Source: Symbiodinium kawagutii | Taxonomy: Eukaryota > Sar > Dinophyceae > Suessiales > Symbiodiniaceae | Assembly (NCBI GenBank): GCA_009767595.1 | Contig: VSDK01027052.1 | Location: 7,731-71,730, forward strand | Length of the DNA stretch: 64,000 bases | Reading direction: 5' to 3' | Shown here: piece after piece, positions 1 to 9,550 of the stretch | How the letters are laid out: each line of letters begins with the position of its first letter | Position numbering within the stretch: position 1 is the stretch's first letter | The notes under the pieces: model-generated | What the model was told of the DNA's origin: nothing | The model's database searches: none | Seen by the model: the letters and a program-made list of their open reading frames with translations, nothing else | Translations under genes and position numbers: made by a program

Positions 1-362
1 AAAGGTATCCCAAGTGGGAAACCTTAAGACACACTGTGGATGGGATGCAACGAATGCAAAAAATAAAAAGAGCGGTAAGACCAGATCACCTAAGTAGGCG
101 AACAGGAATCACTCGCTAGTTAAAATTGTCCCAGTGGGAGTTGATCCAAGACCGAGTGGCACAAAACTGGATGCAAAACCAACCGAGTGGAAAAATTCTA
201 TCACTACTTCGAGTGATAGCCTACGGATGCAATCTCGGACGATAGGATAGATCGCGGACGCACCCGCTAACTCCCCTTCCGCTAGACACTTTTACCAAAA
301 CAACCCCAGACTAGCCAGTGGGCCTACCACCCAGCTTCACTGTGAGTTGAATTGACACGTGT

Positions 363-399
363 CTTGAGCCGAGACAGCTTGAGCCAAAGTGGCTACGGA
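363..399 (-). other. Spliced-leader relic (retroposed mRNA 5' end)
   Basis: Read on the minus strand, 378-399 is TCCGTAGCCACTTTGGCTCAAG, split here as TCCGTAGCCAC + TTTGGCTCAAG. It matches the dinoflagellate trans-spliced leader consensus (DCCGUAGCCAUUUUGGCUCAAG) at 21 of 22 positions. Six bases further (363-372) is TCGGCTCAAG, a second partial copy of the leader end. Tandem complete plus truncated leaders are the known signature of spliced mRNAs that were reverse-transcribed and re-inserted. The retroposed transcript would run leftwards from 362; no coding frame is recognisable there before the window edge. Confidence 0.75.
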
Positions 400-970
400 G
401 CACCTCTCCATGAGTTGAACTCCGACGACTTGTGGAAGTCAAGGCTTTAGCAAGGCACAAATACAACTGGCAAGACTTAGATTTTTTGAGAATTACTTGC
501 AGTTGCGCCAGTGGGGCTCAACGTCTCGGTCATATGCAATTAGCAAAGTGAGAAAGTGGCGCCAATGATCAAAAGAACAAAGGGAAGACCACCACAAGAA
601 GCAAACACAAGAATCAGAACCAAACTTCAACAAAGCAGCAAAAACCATTGAAGTCATAGGCACGAAAGTCATTAACTCAGTGAAACTCAGTGAAACGTCC
701 GCTCTCACTTGCTTACGTGTCGACGAGCAAGGCATCTCATCACTCATCTTTATCATCTTTGTCAGGTTCGCCCGAAGATCCGTATAGTGTGTGTGCTGCA
801 ATGAAGTGCCAAGAATAAGAGTTCAAAATCCTTGTTCAAATGTTTGAAGTACCAGCGACCTTCACGGACAAACTACGCACCTGCCGGTTGGAACCCCATA
901 ACACTGTTTCCAGCTCGATTCGTGGAAATTGTGTTGCAAGTACTGTGCGCACTCTGCTTCCTAAGAATCT

Positions 971-1064
971 ATTTTTTTCCGGAAAGTGCCTTGTATTCAC
1001 ACGATGCAGGTTACAAGTTCTCTAGAAAGCTACAAAGATTTCACATGATCTTCAATTAAAGCAA
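971..1064 (+). repeat. Inverted repeat copy (pairs with 2027-2128)
   Basis: Contains CCGGAAAGTGCCTTGT...ACACGATGCAGG...TCAATTAAAGCA. The reverse complement of 2027-2128 has the same series of words (AGGAAGTGCCTT, CACACGATGCAGG, CTTCAATTAAAGCA). The two copies are roughly 75-80% alike by eye and inverted. Origin unknown; probably a short non-autonomous element. Confidence 0.6.
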
Positions 1065-1102
1065 GATGAATGGCCACAAACCAACAGACGTGGTCTTTAC
1101 GA

Positions 1103-1267
1103 GCCTTGGTGGCACTAAGCCACTGAGCTAAGGTCGACAAGAAGCAGTGAAACTAGGTGAAACGAAGTGAAACGTGCAAGCTCCAAAGCAAGAAAGCAAC
1201 AGAAGCAAAAGGTAGTGAAACTAGAAAAACACATACATGGAATGAATTCCCCGCCTCACAACTTCTC
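1103..1267 (+). repeat. Inverted repeat copy (pairs with 4926-5076)
   Basis: Contains CTAAGGTCGACAAGAAGCA, GAAACGAAGTGAAACGT, AAGCAACAGAAGCAAA and GAATTCCCCGCCTCACAAC. All have inverted counterparts in 4926-5076. Two copies in opposite orientation lie ~3.7 kb apart. They do not fit one palindrome with the 70-102/4093-4126 pair, because pairing positions increase together on both sides, so this is a scrambled repeat family rather than simple terminal inverted repeats. Confidence 0.65.
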
Positions 1268-1740
1268 TGCGCAACCACTTTGGTCTTCACAAGTGACTTG
1301 CTGGGCCGTTGATACACTGAGGACGGGCGTGCGCCGTGGTGCTATGCGCGGGAGATTTGATTCGCTCACTTGGGGGGCTGGGACCCCCTCTCATTCCGTT
1401 TTTTTGCGGATTGGGTACAGCTTTTTTTGCATCTTCGCATTTTTGTAAAGTATCCACTTAGACGAGCTTGAAGATGGAGACATGGTAAGTTTCCTTCCTT
1501 GGAACATGAGCAAGCGATTGCTCTATGGATACATGAGCAGATCCCTGCACTTCTTCTCTGAAGTTGGACTCCCTGTCATAGAAATATTTGCATTCTGCTT
1601 GGTTCTTGCTTTCGCAACGCAGCCAGTTCGTCAAGATCGAAGCAAGGGCAAATACATCCCCATCACTCTTATGAACGGTTTGAGGTGGCTTGAAATATTT
1701 CGATTGGCCTTGTGTGAGTCGCTCATTTTGACGCACAAGT

Positions 1741-1912
1741 GCGCAAACACATGTTGCTTGAAGCGTGATACTTGGTGATGGATGAGTGGCAAGCACCAAG
1801 GTTGATAGGCCGTATGTCGTCCTAAACTGCAACGCCCAGAACCGAAAATTGCCCCAAAAATGGGTCCACTTTTGGGGCCAAAATGCGGACCCCAAAACGG
1901 GGCCCATCCTGG
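1741..1912 (+). repeat. Left arm of large imperfect palindrome
   Basis: The arm begins GCGCAAACACATGTTGCTTG and includes AAGCGTGATACTTGGTGATGG and GCCGTATGTCGTCCTAAAC. The reverse complement of 2149-2350 reads through the same words in the same order (GCGCAAACACATATTGCTTG, AAGCGTGATACATAGTGATGG, GCCGCATGTCGTCCTAAAC). Arms are ~170-200 bp with a ~235-bp spacer, so a long hairpin or cruciform is possible. The inner ends carry short palindromic runs such as TTTTGGGGCC. No coding function is apparent. Confidence 0.7.
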
Positions 1913-2026
1913 CCACAAATAGATTGCGGGTTCGTTTGGGGTGGTTTTGGTTTGCTGGTTTGTTGGTTTTGGGTGGTGTTGGTTGGTCTGGTTTTTGTTT
2001 GGTTGTTGTGCCCATTCGGTTATCAT

Positions 2027-2128
2027 GCTTTAATTGAAGCTCATGTTGAATCATGTGCAGTCTTTGCAGCTTTCCGGACACGTACTGACCTGCATCGTGT
2101 GTGCAAAAGGCACTTCCTGGAAAAAAAA
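2027..2128 (-). repeat. Inverted repeat copy (pairs with 971-1064)
   Basis: Inverted partner of 971-1064. It sits inside the loop of the larger imperfect palindrome 1741-2350, so the repeats are nested. Confidence 0.6.
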
Positions 2129-2148
2129 AAAACAAACAGATTGCGGGC

Positions 2149-2350
2149 TCCATTTTGGGCCCACATTTTGACCCCAAAAGTGGGCCCATTCTTTGCCAAT
2201 TTTACAGTTTGGGCGCTGCGGTTTAGGACGACATGCGGCCCATCAACCTTTCGCAAAAATTTGCTGCCAAGAGATCACAATCATCTGTGTCTTGTTGCTT
2301 GCCATTCATCCATCACTATGTATCACGCTTCAAGCAATATGTGTTTGCGC
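2149..2350 (-). repeat. Right arm of large imperfect palindrome
   Basis: Inverted partner of 1741-1912; ends GTGTTTGCGC, the complement of the left-arm start. Confidence 0.7.
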
Positions 2351-2693
2351 ACAGTAGCTACATCTTCGTTTCACTCTGCACTGTACTGGTGTGTTGAGAC
2401 CATGCCTTTCATTGAATGTACGAAGATGCTCCTTTGGGAAGTGATGGGTTCTTGCAATTTTGAGTCGGTTGGAGGACTGCATTCAGGTGAATGGATAGCA
2501 TGTAGTAGATGCAAGAAATTAAGATTTTGAGACGCTGATGCCTGGATGTTCGTCTTCTAAGCAGAATGAGTGCGGAGTTTAACGCGTTTCACTTGGCTCT
2601 TACAGTATGGTAGCTTTTGGACTTGCATGGGTGAGATGATGACTAAGTGCTGCTGGTTTGGTCTTTGGTTGCTTGGTTTGCTCGGCCAACAAA

Positions 2694-3905
2694 ATGCCTG
2701 TCGTCAATGTCCAATCGTCTGATGAGGAAGTTGAACAACTTGCACGGAATTTGCCTTCTCCGCCTCAGAGCGATAATGAACCAGTCATTGAATGTGATGA
2801 TCAAGGCTATGGATCGAGCGCGAAAAGCACTAGTCGCGAGTATTGCTCGCTTCCACCAACACCGCTCGCCTCCCCCCGCACCTGAGACGGAGGCCAATGA
2901 AGACGATCCCATGGGCCAACCGGCCCACAGTCGTCCCTTTGGAGGAATCGTGGACCTAGGTCATCTTGTAAGCTTAGGTGACAGCTGGCCACTAGCCTGT
3001 ATTCCATGTGACTGTCAGTTCTTTGGGAACTATTACAGGCTCTACAGGCACTGGTCAGGGAGCCAGTTTCTCAGAGATCCGAAGTTCCCTACCGGACCTC
3101 TTTCAGCAAGCAGTCAATCTCACCATTGAAAGCGCAGCGACATTCCTGGCTAGCCTCTTTTCCCAAGTCGCCGAGAACCATAGGTTGATGCAGGCGCACA
3201 GTCGACAATGGCTCCCCTTACGGTCGGCGGAGTACAGGCAACAATGCCTGCTCAGTGAAACCCTTCGTGGCTTTCAGGATCTCACACAGAGATTGCAAGG
3301 AACTATATACTTTCGTTGCAGCCAAGGACATTGATTGTTTCCTGTCCATTGTGACCCCAGGGTGTCAGCACTCTGCCATGGAACAAGCTGCATGTATACT
3401 TCCCACTAGGCTTTGTTCAACTTATCGCCAATAGTATGGCTGCCAAAAAGTTCTCACTCAACCTCCAGCAGCAATTTGTCAAAACGAGTAGTGATACCAC
3501 TTCCGGGGGCCATACTTTGGAGCTCGCTACGGGTACGATCCCAGCTGATCTCGTCCGGCTTGACCCGTTGGGTGGCTTCGGCTATCTTCATCTCCATATG
3601 GCCGCCAAGCTTTTGCCCTCACATGATTCAAAGCATTCACTGTCTCCAAAGAGCAATTGCAAGTTTGGGTTCAAGGAGACCAGAAGTGCCCATATGATGG
3701 GGGGATCGGGGCCATTCCAAGGGCCATCCTGCCCAAGGAGGTGCGCCAAAACTTGTTAATATCTTACAGCTCAAGAATGAGCATTTCCCTCACATCCACT
3801 TTCCGGATGATCAAGATATATATAAGGCTGACAACTATGTCACGCCAGAGAACGTCCGTCGAATGGAGGCAAGAAAGCGGCATGGACGATCCCGACACGA
3901 ACCGA
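2694..3905 (+). pseudogene. Decayed coding sequence, unknown protein
   Basis: I do not recognise this protein. It reads as protein-like segments that jump between frames. The likely start is ATG 2694 (MPVVNVQSSDEEVEQLARNL), an acidic Ser/Pro-rich N-terminus that stops at 2883. Other segments are a helical stretch near 3120-3300 with FLASLFSQVAENHRLMQ, the stretch from 3436 with FSLNLQQQFVKTSSDTTSGG and LVRLDPLGGFGYLHLHMAAK, the +1-frame segment QLQVWVQGDQKCPYDGG near 3655, and another frame with HFPHIHFPDDQDIYKADNY and TPENVRRMEARKRHGRSRH to about 3900. Repeated frame changes within short distances suggest a degenerate gene or transposon ORF. Exons of a spliced gene are the alternative, but I see no consistent splice phases. 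Confidence 0.4.
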
Positions 3906-3918
3906 CTGATGCCAACGC

Positions 3919-4003
3919 TTTTCCCCTTTCCCCTTTCTCCTTCCCTTTGTCCCCCCTGCCTCCCTTCTTTCCTTTCCTCCTCCTTCCTCATCATCTCTCC
4001 CGC
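3919..4003 (+). repeat. Pyrimidine-rich tract
   Basis: About 85 bases that are almost only C and T, ending in CTCCCGCAG. This looks like a long polypyrimidine tract with a 3' splice acceptor, or simply low complexity. No flanking exon could be confirmed. Confidence 0.5.
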
Positions 4004-5282
4004 AGCTGTCTTACTGTGGCCGTTTACCTTAACCCGGGCTTGGCCGCGAGTCTTATTTGCCACTTGCCCCTCCTTAGCGTGTTTCCACAGTTCGCCTACT
4101 TAGGTGATCTGTCGTTACCGCTCCTTCTGCTGGCTAGTGCATCCGGTGGGCATATTCTGACAAAGTGCAATGTGAGGTTGGAACCGTCATTGGCCAAGGC
4201 ACCTTTGATGACAAGAAGGTCCGGTCTTCCTTTCGTGCCAAGCTTTGGCTGTAGGCAAGAATCCTCAGTCTGCTTTGGTCGACATCGTCAGGGCAAAGTC
4301 CCGAAAAACGATGTGAGCTCACTTGCACCCCACACAGCAAGAGTCACCGGAAAGCTGCGGCATGACTACAACAAGGATTGAGATGCCTCGACAAGGCGCT
4401 GAGCCTACTAGTTTTCACACCCTGGCCTTACCAGTAGGTAGTAACTTCGGTGAAACTGACCGTCTGGCCATTGTGTGAAAACAGGTTTGGTTCGCCCCTT
4501 GACGGTGTCTCCCCAAGCTATCTGGGCAATAGGAGTTTACAAATTCGATTACGTTAAGCCTTGGACGATGCCATTGCCTGAAAGCCCCAGGTAAACCATG
4601 GCCCCTACGCGGGCCAACTCACCTTGTAGTGCCTGATTGCCCCACTTGGGATTCTAGGCGTACGACATTATAGCGAATTCAGAAGCGCTCTCGACAAAAG
4701 GTTACACTACAACAATGTTACCCGAGTGCATTTTTGGCAGCTACATAACTGGCAGACTACACATGTAAAGATCTACTTTGCAATCAGTACGACCAACTTC
4801 CCGCCGGTTTGTCGACAAGCGCACAGTGGACTGCTGGTTTGACTGGAGGCCTTGTCGGCCATCACAAGCTGTCACAACGGCGCTAACGTTTCGTTTGATG
4901 GGCCCATTTGCATTGTGGTTACGTTGAGAAGTTGTGAGGCGGGGAATTCATGTATATATTTTCGCAGTTTGCTGCCTTTGCTTCTGTTGCTTCCTTGCTT
5001 CGGAGCTTCGTACGTTTCACTTTGTTTCACTTGGTTTCATTGCTTCTTATCGACCTTAGCTTAGTGCTACCGAGGCGATGCAGGAGAGCAAAAAAATTTG
5101 GTTGCTTGGTTTGTTTGGTGCTTTACTTGGTTGCTGTTTTGGTTCTAGTGCCTGGTTCTTCACCAAGTCATCATCTTTACCTTGTACATTTAATTAGTAA
5201 ACTCATTGCCTAGCTATTGCAGTCTAACCGGACATTCAGCGACCTGTGTTCTGTGCACGTGAGGCGCCGCCCGGGGGAAAAA
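4004..5282. other. No supported gene
   Basis: Apart from the inverted repeat copies at 4093-4126 and 4926-5076 I see no gene. Short ORFs here (for example 3863-4381) are Pro/Leu/Ser low complexity without recognisable domains. A small partial copy of the 971-1064 repeat family seems to recur at 5219-5290 (CGGACATTCAGCGACCTG). Confidence 0.45.
4926..5076 (-). repeat. Inverted repeat copy (pairs with 1103-1267)
   Basis: Inverted partner of 1103-1267. It contains GTTGTGAGGCGGGGAATTC, TTTGCTTCTGTTGCTTCC, ACGTTTCACTTTGTTTCAC and CGACCTTAGCTTAGTG. Confidence 0.65.
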
Positions 5283-5955
5283 AAAATTGGAGAGGAAGGC
5301 AACGTCAGTGCCAATGCCAATGCAGCTGAGGGCTTGTTTGGCAGACTGAAAAGTTACTGTATGTCCAAGGCAGAGACTTGAGGAGAGCGCGCAGGAACAA
5401 CCATGGAATGGAAGTCTGCTCGCCTGCTGAGCTGCTCCAAGTCGTTGGACGTTGGCAAGAAGCGCGTCCAAAATTTGTCAGACCAGAACACGGCCTGATT
5501 GAACGCGCGCCTCAAGATTTGCAAGCAATTGTCAATGAGAGTTGTGAAACTTCTGACGAGGCAGATGAGGTCCATGCCGCGCACCCGCCTGTGGTTCAGC
5601 AAGGCAACCCGTTTCAAGCAGCCCCCGCAGCGCCCAATTTGCGTTCGGCCCCTGTTCCAGAAGCCACGGCTTTTCCAGGCGATGAGGATGAGGATAAAAA
5701 AGAGAATTTGGAGCATGAGAAGAGGAAGAGGCTGAAGATGATGAAACTATGGAACCAGATGCCGTGTATTGCAGCCAAAGTCATGCTTGTGTTTGGTCGG
5801 CGCCTGTGCCGGAACAAGTTGTCAAGAAGAGAAGAGGACTGAGCCAAATCATTTGGTGCAAGATGATTTGCGACCGGTGCAAGAAGGAAGTGGCCGCCGA
5901 CACCTGGAAGCGCGCCACATGTGATTGGGACATTTGTTTGCAGTGTGCAGCCTAG
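5283..5955 (+). pseudogene. Frameshifted ORF with C-terminal zinc-finger-like motif
   Basis: Three successive frames look protein-like. 5283-5388 contains NAAEGLFGRLKSYCMSKAET and then stops. 5378-5842 contains SPAELLQVVGRWQEARPKFV and an acidic then basic stretch (DEDEDKKENLEHEKRKR). A +1 frame then reads EEEAEDDETMEPDAV and ends at 5955 with CDRCKKEV...CDWDICLQCAA. The last part has a CxxC ... C(x4)CxxC layout resembling a ZZ-type or small treble-clef zinc finger. The shift into the last frame lies near the A-run at about 5697. It abuts the left end of element 1 and may itself be a transposon protein remnant. Function unknown. Confidence 0.4.
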
Positions 5956-6168
5956 CTTGAGACCAAGCCCTGGCGCGGAAAAAAAATCGAGCGAAAAAAT
6001 TGCATCATGACAGATTCTTTGCAAACATGTCCTGCTACGCCCGGTGTGCAGTCTTTGAAAAACAATTGTGGTCATGTTCAACTTCGCAGACCGCCAGCGC
6101 CGTATCAGTTGAAGCAACGACAGCAGTTTTGAATTTAGACAATCCCAAACGCAATAGTTCTGAAAAAT

Positions 6169-6597
6169 GAAGGGTGTCGGAACGTAAACCCCTGTTTGAG
6201 TGAACAAGCGTATTTACTTTAGCGCACTTGTGTCTCTCTTTCCTTGATATCTCCTTCCTTACTCCTTGACAACGCTACGGCTCCCCATTTGATTTGCATT
6301 CTCGATGTCCACTTTGACCTTTGATACGTTATTCCTTTCTGATAACCTCGGACTCGAAATGGCACTTGGAGCTTTGATTTATTTGCTCTGCTTTGGCTGT
6401 TTGATTTCACCTCAGTGAGAGCTGTAACATGTCCACTAGTCCGTTGTATCAGTCTAACTTTCCATGTCTGAGTTGTTTGACTTGACTTGACTTTGTGAAA
6501 GCAGTCATGTGGCAACATGTTCCATAAATCACCTTTGAATTTCCAACTTTCGAAACGTTTGTCATTTCAAGGTGGTCATAGACTGATTTTTCGTTTC
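6169..6597 (+). repeat. Element 1 split direct repeat A1
   Basis: 429 bp starting GAAGGGTGTCGGAACGTAAA and ending GACTGATTTTTCGTTTC. It matches A2 (14286-14719, 434 bp) nearly throughout. Differences include one extra GACTT unit in A2 and a few substitutions near the start. It forms the left terminus of element 1; the preceding base context (GAAAAAT) is not repeated at A2. Confidence 0.85.
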
Positions 6598-6953
6598 GCT
6601 GCATGGTCGCGCGTTTCCGTGCGGTGGGTGCCATCGTTAAGGGCCAAGACGCCCTCAAAGTGCCTGGAACTGCTCCTTTTGCCTTCTGTCACAGTTGGTG
6701 CCTTGGGTTCACAGTGGGCATTTTTGTTGCGATTTGGCTGACATTTTGGTACCTGCTTTCAGCGCCGTAATTGCAGTGTATGTCATCCACCATTTCCGGC
6801 CTCACCTCGGAAGACACCACAGAGTTCAGTTGAACAACATCCTGCGCCTGGTCAACCAAGTCCATTTGCATTTGACTTTTCAGCTTCAAGTTCAACAACA
6901 ACTGTTGCTGTTCACATTTCGTTTGCGCCTTTCTTTTACGTTCTCCTGAGCAT

Positions 6954-7514
6954 TTGCGCACTGCTTGTGATTTTGCTGTGTTTGATCTTGCTCTATCTTG
7001 TCCATCTCTCTTCAACGGGGGAGACTTGCCGGAGATGGAAGTAGAAGGGGAAGCAGAAGATAGCATTTTTGCAGACATGGACTCACGGGAAGCTGGTGAT
7101 GTTCAGAATGCGGGTAGGTCGGATGAGGAGCAGATAGATTTAGATTTCCTACAGGGTTCTGGCATGTTGAGTGATGAAGACCTCGAGTCAGAACCTCAGA
7201 ACGGCGGTGATGAACAAGGAGAGCAGAGCAGTGCAAGTGATTTGCAACATGTTCGAATTGCTGGGATTTCCTTCGAGAGTGTGAGGTCGCCGGGAACAAC
7301 GGACTTGTTAGTTTTCAATCACTTGCTGTCACAACAGAAGCAATCGCAGTCATCATATTATGACAGTTTGTTTGCGTCGCCAATGTTGACCATGCCTGCT
7401 CTTCAGGGAACTCGTGTAGGTGCTGTCGAAACTGCAATGCAACTCAGAGCAGTCAGAGTCCCAATCGCGATGCATGACAGGTCTTTGAATTTGAGGCAAC
7501 ACAGACATGTTTGA
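6954..7514 (+). pseudogene. Element 1 YR protein, acidic N-terminal part
   Basis: An acidic ORF of about 186 codons (EAEDSIFADMDSREAGDV, SDEDLESEPQNGGDEQGEQ). Its stop overlaps the first codons of the YR ORF (ATGTTTGA, 7507-7514). In element 2 the same kind of acidic N-terminal region is fused in frame to the recombinase as one 808-aa protein. The break at 7507 is therefore most simply a +1 frameshift, though a programmed frameshift or two separate proteins cannot be excluded. No enzymatic motif. The first ATG is uncertain because upstream residues look non-coding. Confidence 0.5.
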
Positions 7515-8994
7515 CCTAGTCCTGAGGAAGTCAAGAGAGTTGATTTTGTACTGCCCTGAGGATACTGCCATAGGACAAGCCATGGTTCAGGTGGCCGGAG
7601 GACTTTCAGCAGAACCCGACATCCTCAAGGTGTTGTCGGATGCCCTTGCATGCAAAGCAGTCAGTACTTGCATCAAAAGGATCAATGAGTACATGCGTTT
7701 CGCCAAGTGGATTCTTGAGCATGGCGTTGGACGACCCATGGCACCTACAGAACATGATATGTATGCATACGTCACACACTTGCGGCATTCAGGTGCAGGT
7801 GCAACCACGGCGGAGTCCTTCATAAAAGCAGTAGGTTTCATGCATGGATGCTTCACTTTCTTGCAGGCGGATGTGAAGCAGTTGATCAGCGCTCGAGTCA
7901 GAGGTGCGTCCAGAACCATGCTCCAGCTCAAGAGACCTTTGAAGCAAGCTGCAATTTTTAGCACAGATATGGTTTGGTTCATGGAGGACTCTTTGATCAA
8001 CAAGCTGTCTGGATTTTGGGCATATTTTTGTGGATTCGTACTGATGGGAATATACTCCTGCGCTCGATTCAGTGACCTGGCCAGGGCAATGTCAGTTGAG
8101 TTTCACACGCATGAGGGATACAGTCTGCTTGTGGCGCAGACAAGGCACTGGAAAGGCTCAACAACTCATGAGCGAAAGATGAAACCTCTCAGTATGATGG
8201 CGATTGGCTCGGCTTTGCACGAATACAGTTGGGCCGAGAAATGGATCAAAGTCAGGAAGTCCCTTGATTTAGATTCACTTCAACATGATTTCCTACTCCC
8301 TGCTTTCATGGAGGAACGAGGTACTTGGCTGGACCGTCCAATGACGGCTTCGGAAGGCGTGTGGTACTTGAGAGAGTTGTTGATGAAACTTGGGTTTTCG
8401 AAATTCAGGTCAATGCAATATTCAATTCACTCGATGAAACGAACCATGCTTCACTGGATAGCGGTATCTATGATGTTCACCATGGACGAGAGGAGGTGTT
8501 TAGGACATCACTTTGACAGAAATTTGCAGAGCCCTTTGACTTACTCTTCAGAAGAGATGGTGATCCTTCAGTCAAAGGTTCAACAGATGATCAGGGCCAT
8601 CAGGAATGGACACCTCGACCCAAACTTGCGGGGAGCAGAGTTGCTGGCAGCCAGAGATGAAGGAAGGTCGAACTATGTTGAGCATGAGCCCAGTTCTGGT
8701 GTTTCTTCGGATGAGCCTTTTGATGTCAAGAACTTTGAGCCATTGCCTGCCCCGCCAGGTGAGCCTGAGAGAGCTACAGTGCCCGAGGAGCTCCGAGAGC
8801 GGGCGAAGAGGCACGTTCTTTCAGGCATCGTTCATGTAGCGTCTTCGGACGGATCGCATTTGGAGTGTGGACGAAAGATGAGTCACAACTTCATGAACAT
8901 GTCAAGAGTAGATGCTGATGATTTGAAGAATGCAATGTGTGCACACTGCGCCAACAAGCTTGGTTTTTCGACCCAAAAACTGGGCCCAAATTAA
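7507..8994 (+). CDS. Element 1 tyrosine recombinase (YR)
   Basis: A DNA strand-exchange enzyme that would integrate the circular cDNA of the element. The 495-residue ORF shows the tyrosine recombinase catalytic set: Arg187 in CARFSDLAR, His308-x-x-Lys311 in IHSMKRTML, His334/His335 in CLGHHFD, and the nucleophile Tyr346 in LTYSSEEM. The N-terminal ~130 residues are a helical SAM-like DNA-binding region (for example INEYMRFAKWILEHGVGRP). The C-terminus carries a Cys/His motif (HLECGRKMSHNF...CAHCANKLG), probably zinc-binding, also present in modified form in element 2. The HxxK pair replaces the commoner HxxR. It is the first gene inside the element, immediately right of A1, unlike DIRS1 where Gag comes first. 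Confidence 0.8.
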   Translation: MFDLVLRKSRELILYCPEDTAIGQAMVQVAGGLSAEPDILKVLSDALACKAVSTCIKRINEYMRFAKWILEHGVGRPMAPTEHDMYAYVTHLRHSGAGATTAESFIKAVGFMHGCFTFLQADVKQLISARVRGASRTMLQLKRPLKQAAIFSTDMVWFMEDSLINKLSGFWAYFCGFVLMGIYSCARFSDLARAMSVEFHTHEGYSLLVAQTRHWKGSTTHERKMKPLSMMAIGSALHEYSWAEKWIKVRKSLDLDSLQHDFLLPAFMEERGTWLDRPMTASEGVWYLRELLMKLGFSKFRSMQYSIHSMKRTMLHWIAVSMMFTMDERRCLGHHFDRNLQSPLTYSSEEMVILQSKVQQMIRAIRNGHLDPNLRGAELLAARDEGRSNYVEHEPSSGVSSDEPFDVKNFEPLPAPPGEPERATVPEELRERAKRHVLSGIVHVASSDGSHLECGRKMSHNFMNMSRVDADDLKNAMCAHCANKLGFSTQKLGPN

Positions 8995-9205
8995 ATCAAC
9001 GATCGACCCAACCGACTTTGGGCGAAGACCCATGGCAGATGAAAGGAAGGAATGGCAGCTTGAGCACTGAAGCCGAAGTGTGATTCACACTTGATGCAAT
9101 CGGTGGCGCACTGCTGTTTGAGCTTTCTTTGATTTCATCTTGAAGCCATGTGAAAATTGGTCATGCCGTTGATGGGGCTCAGCTCGAATGAAGCATTTGA
9201 ACAAC

Positions 9206-9456
9206 ATGACGAACTGTGCATGTGTTGAGAAACTTATCCATTTTTCAGTCCGATCCATATCAAACGATAGGTCCCCAACACACCTGTTTGGGGACGTATC
9301 GTCTGGATCCCTTTTGAAGTGGGTTGAAATATGACGAACTGTGCATGCGTTGAGAAACCTAATCCATTTTTCAGTCCGACCCATATCAAACGATAGGTCC
9401 CCAACAAACCTGTTTGGGGACGTATCGTCTGGATCCCTTTTGAAGTGGGTTGAAAT
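9206..9456 (+). repeat. Element 1 tandem hairpin repeat (2 copies)
   Basis: Two direct copies of ~125-126 bp starting ATGACGAACTGTGCATG. Each contains a strong hairpin at 9264-9302 and 9390-9428. The stem is ACGATA, a G/G mismatch, then GTCCCCAA, pairing with TTGGGGAC...TATCGT across an ~8-10 nt loop. The same hairpin core occurs four times at the equivalent place in element 2 although the surrounding sequence is different. It lies between the YR and gag ORFs. Confidence 0.8.
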
Positions 9457-9550
9457 AGGTTTGAGGAATGATTATAAGGATGGTGAAGGGTCGAGAAACA
9501 ATTCTTTAACATATCATCTCCATCCATTTGACTCCCTTTTTTGTTAAGCC

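Larger units (their letters stand above)
1..2640. other. Gene-free repeat mosaic
   Basis: No ORF here looks like a conserved protein. Apart from the spliced-leader relic the stretch consists of imperfect inverted repeats annotated separately. A short segment at 70-102 (GAGCGGTAA...CACCTAAGTAGGCGAAC) is repeated inverted at 4093-4126. The long minus-strand ORF between 1458 and 2189 is a by-product of the palindromic repeats and contains Gln/Pro/Lys low-complexity sequence. Confidence 0.5.

Noticed and set aside
1458-2189. 243-codon minus-strand ORF
   Set aside because: It coincides with the imperfect palindrome and reads repeated GP/WPQ segments caused by the inverted repeats; no domain.
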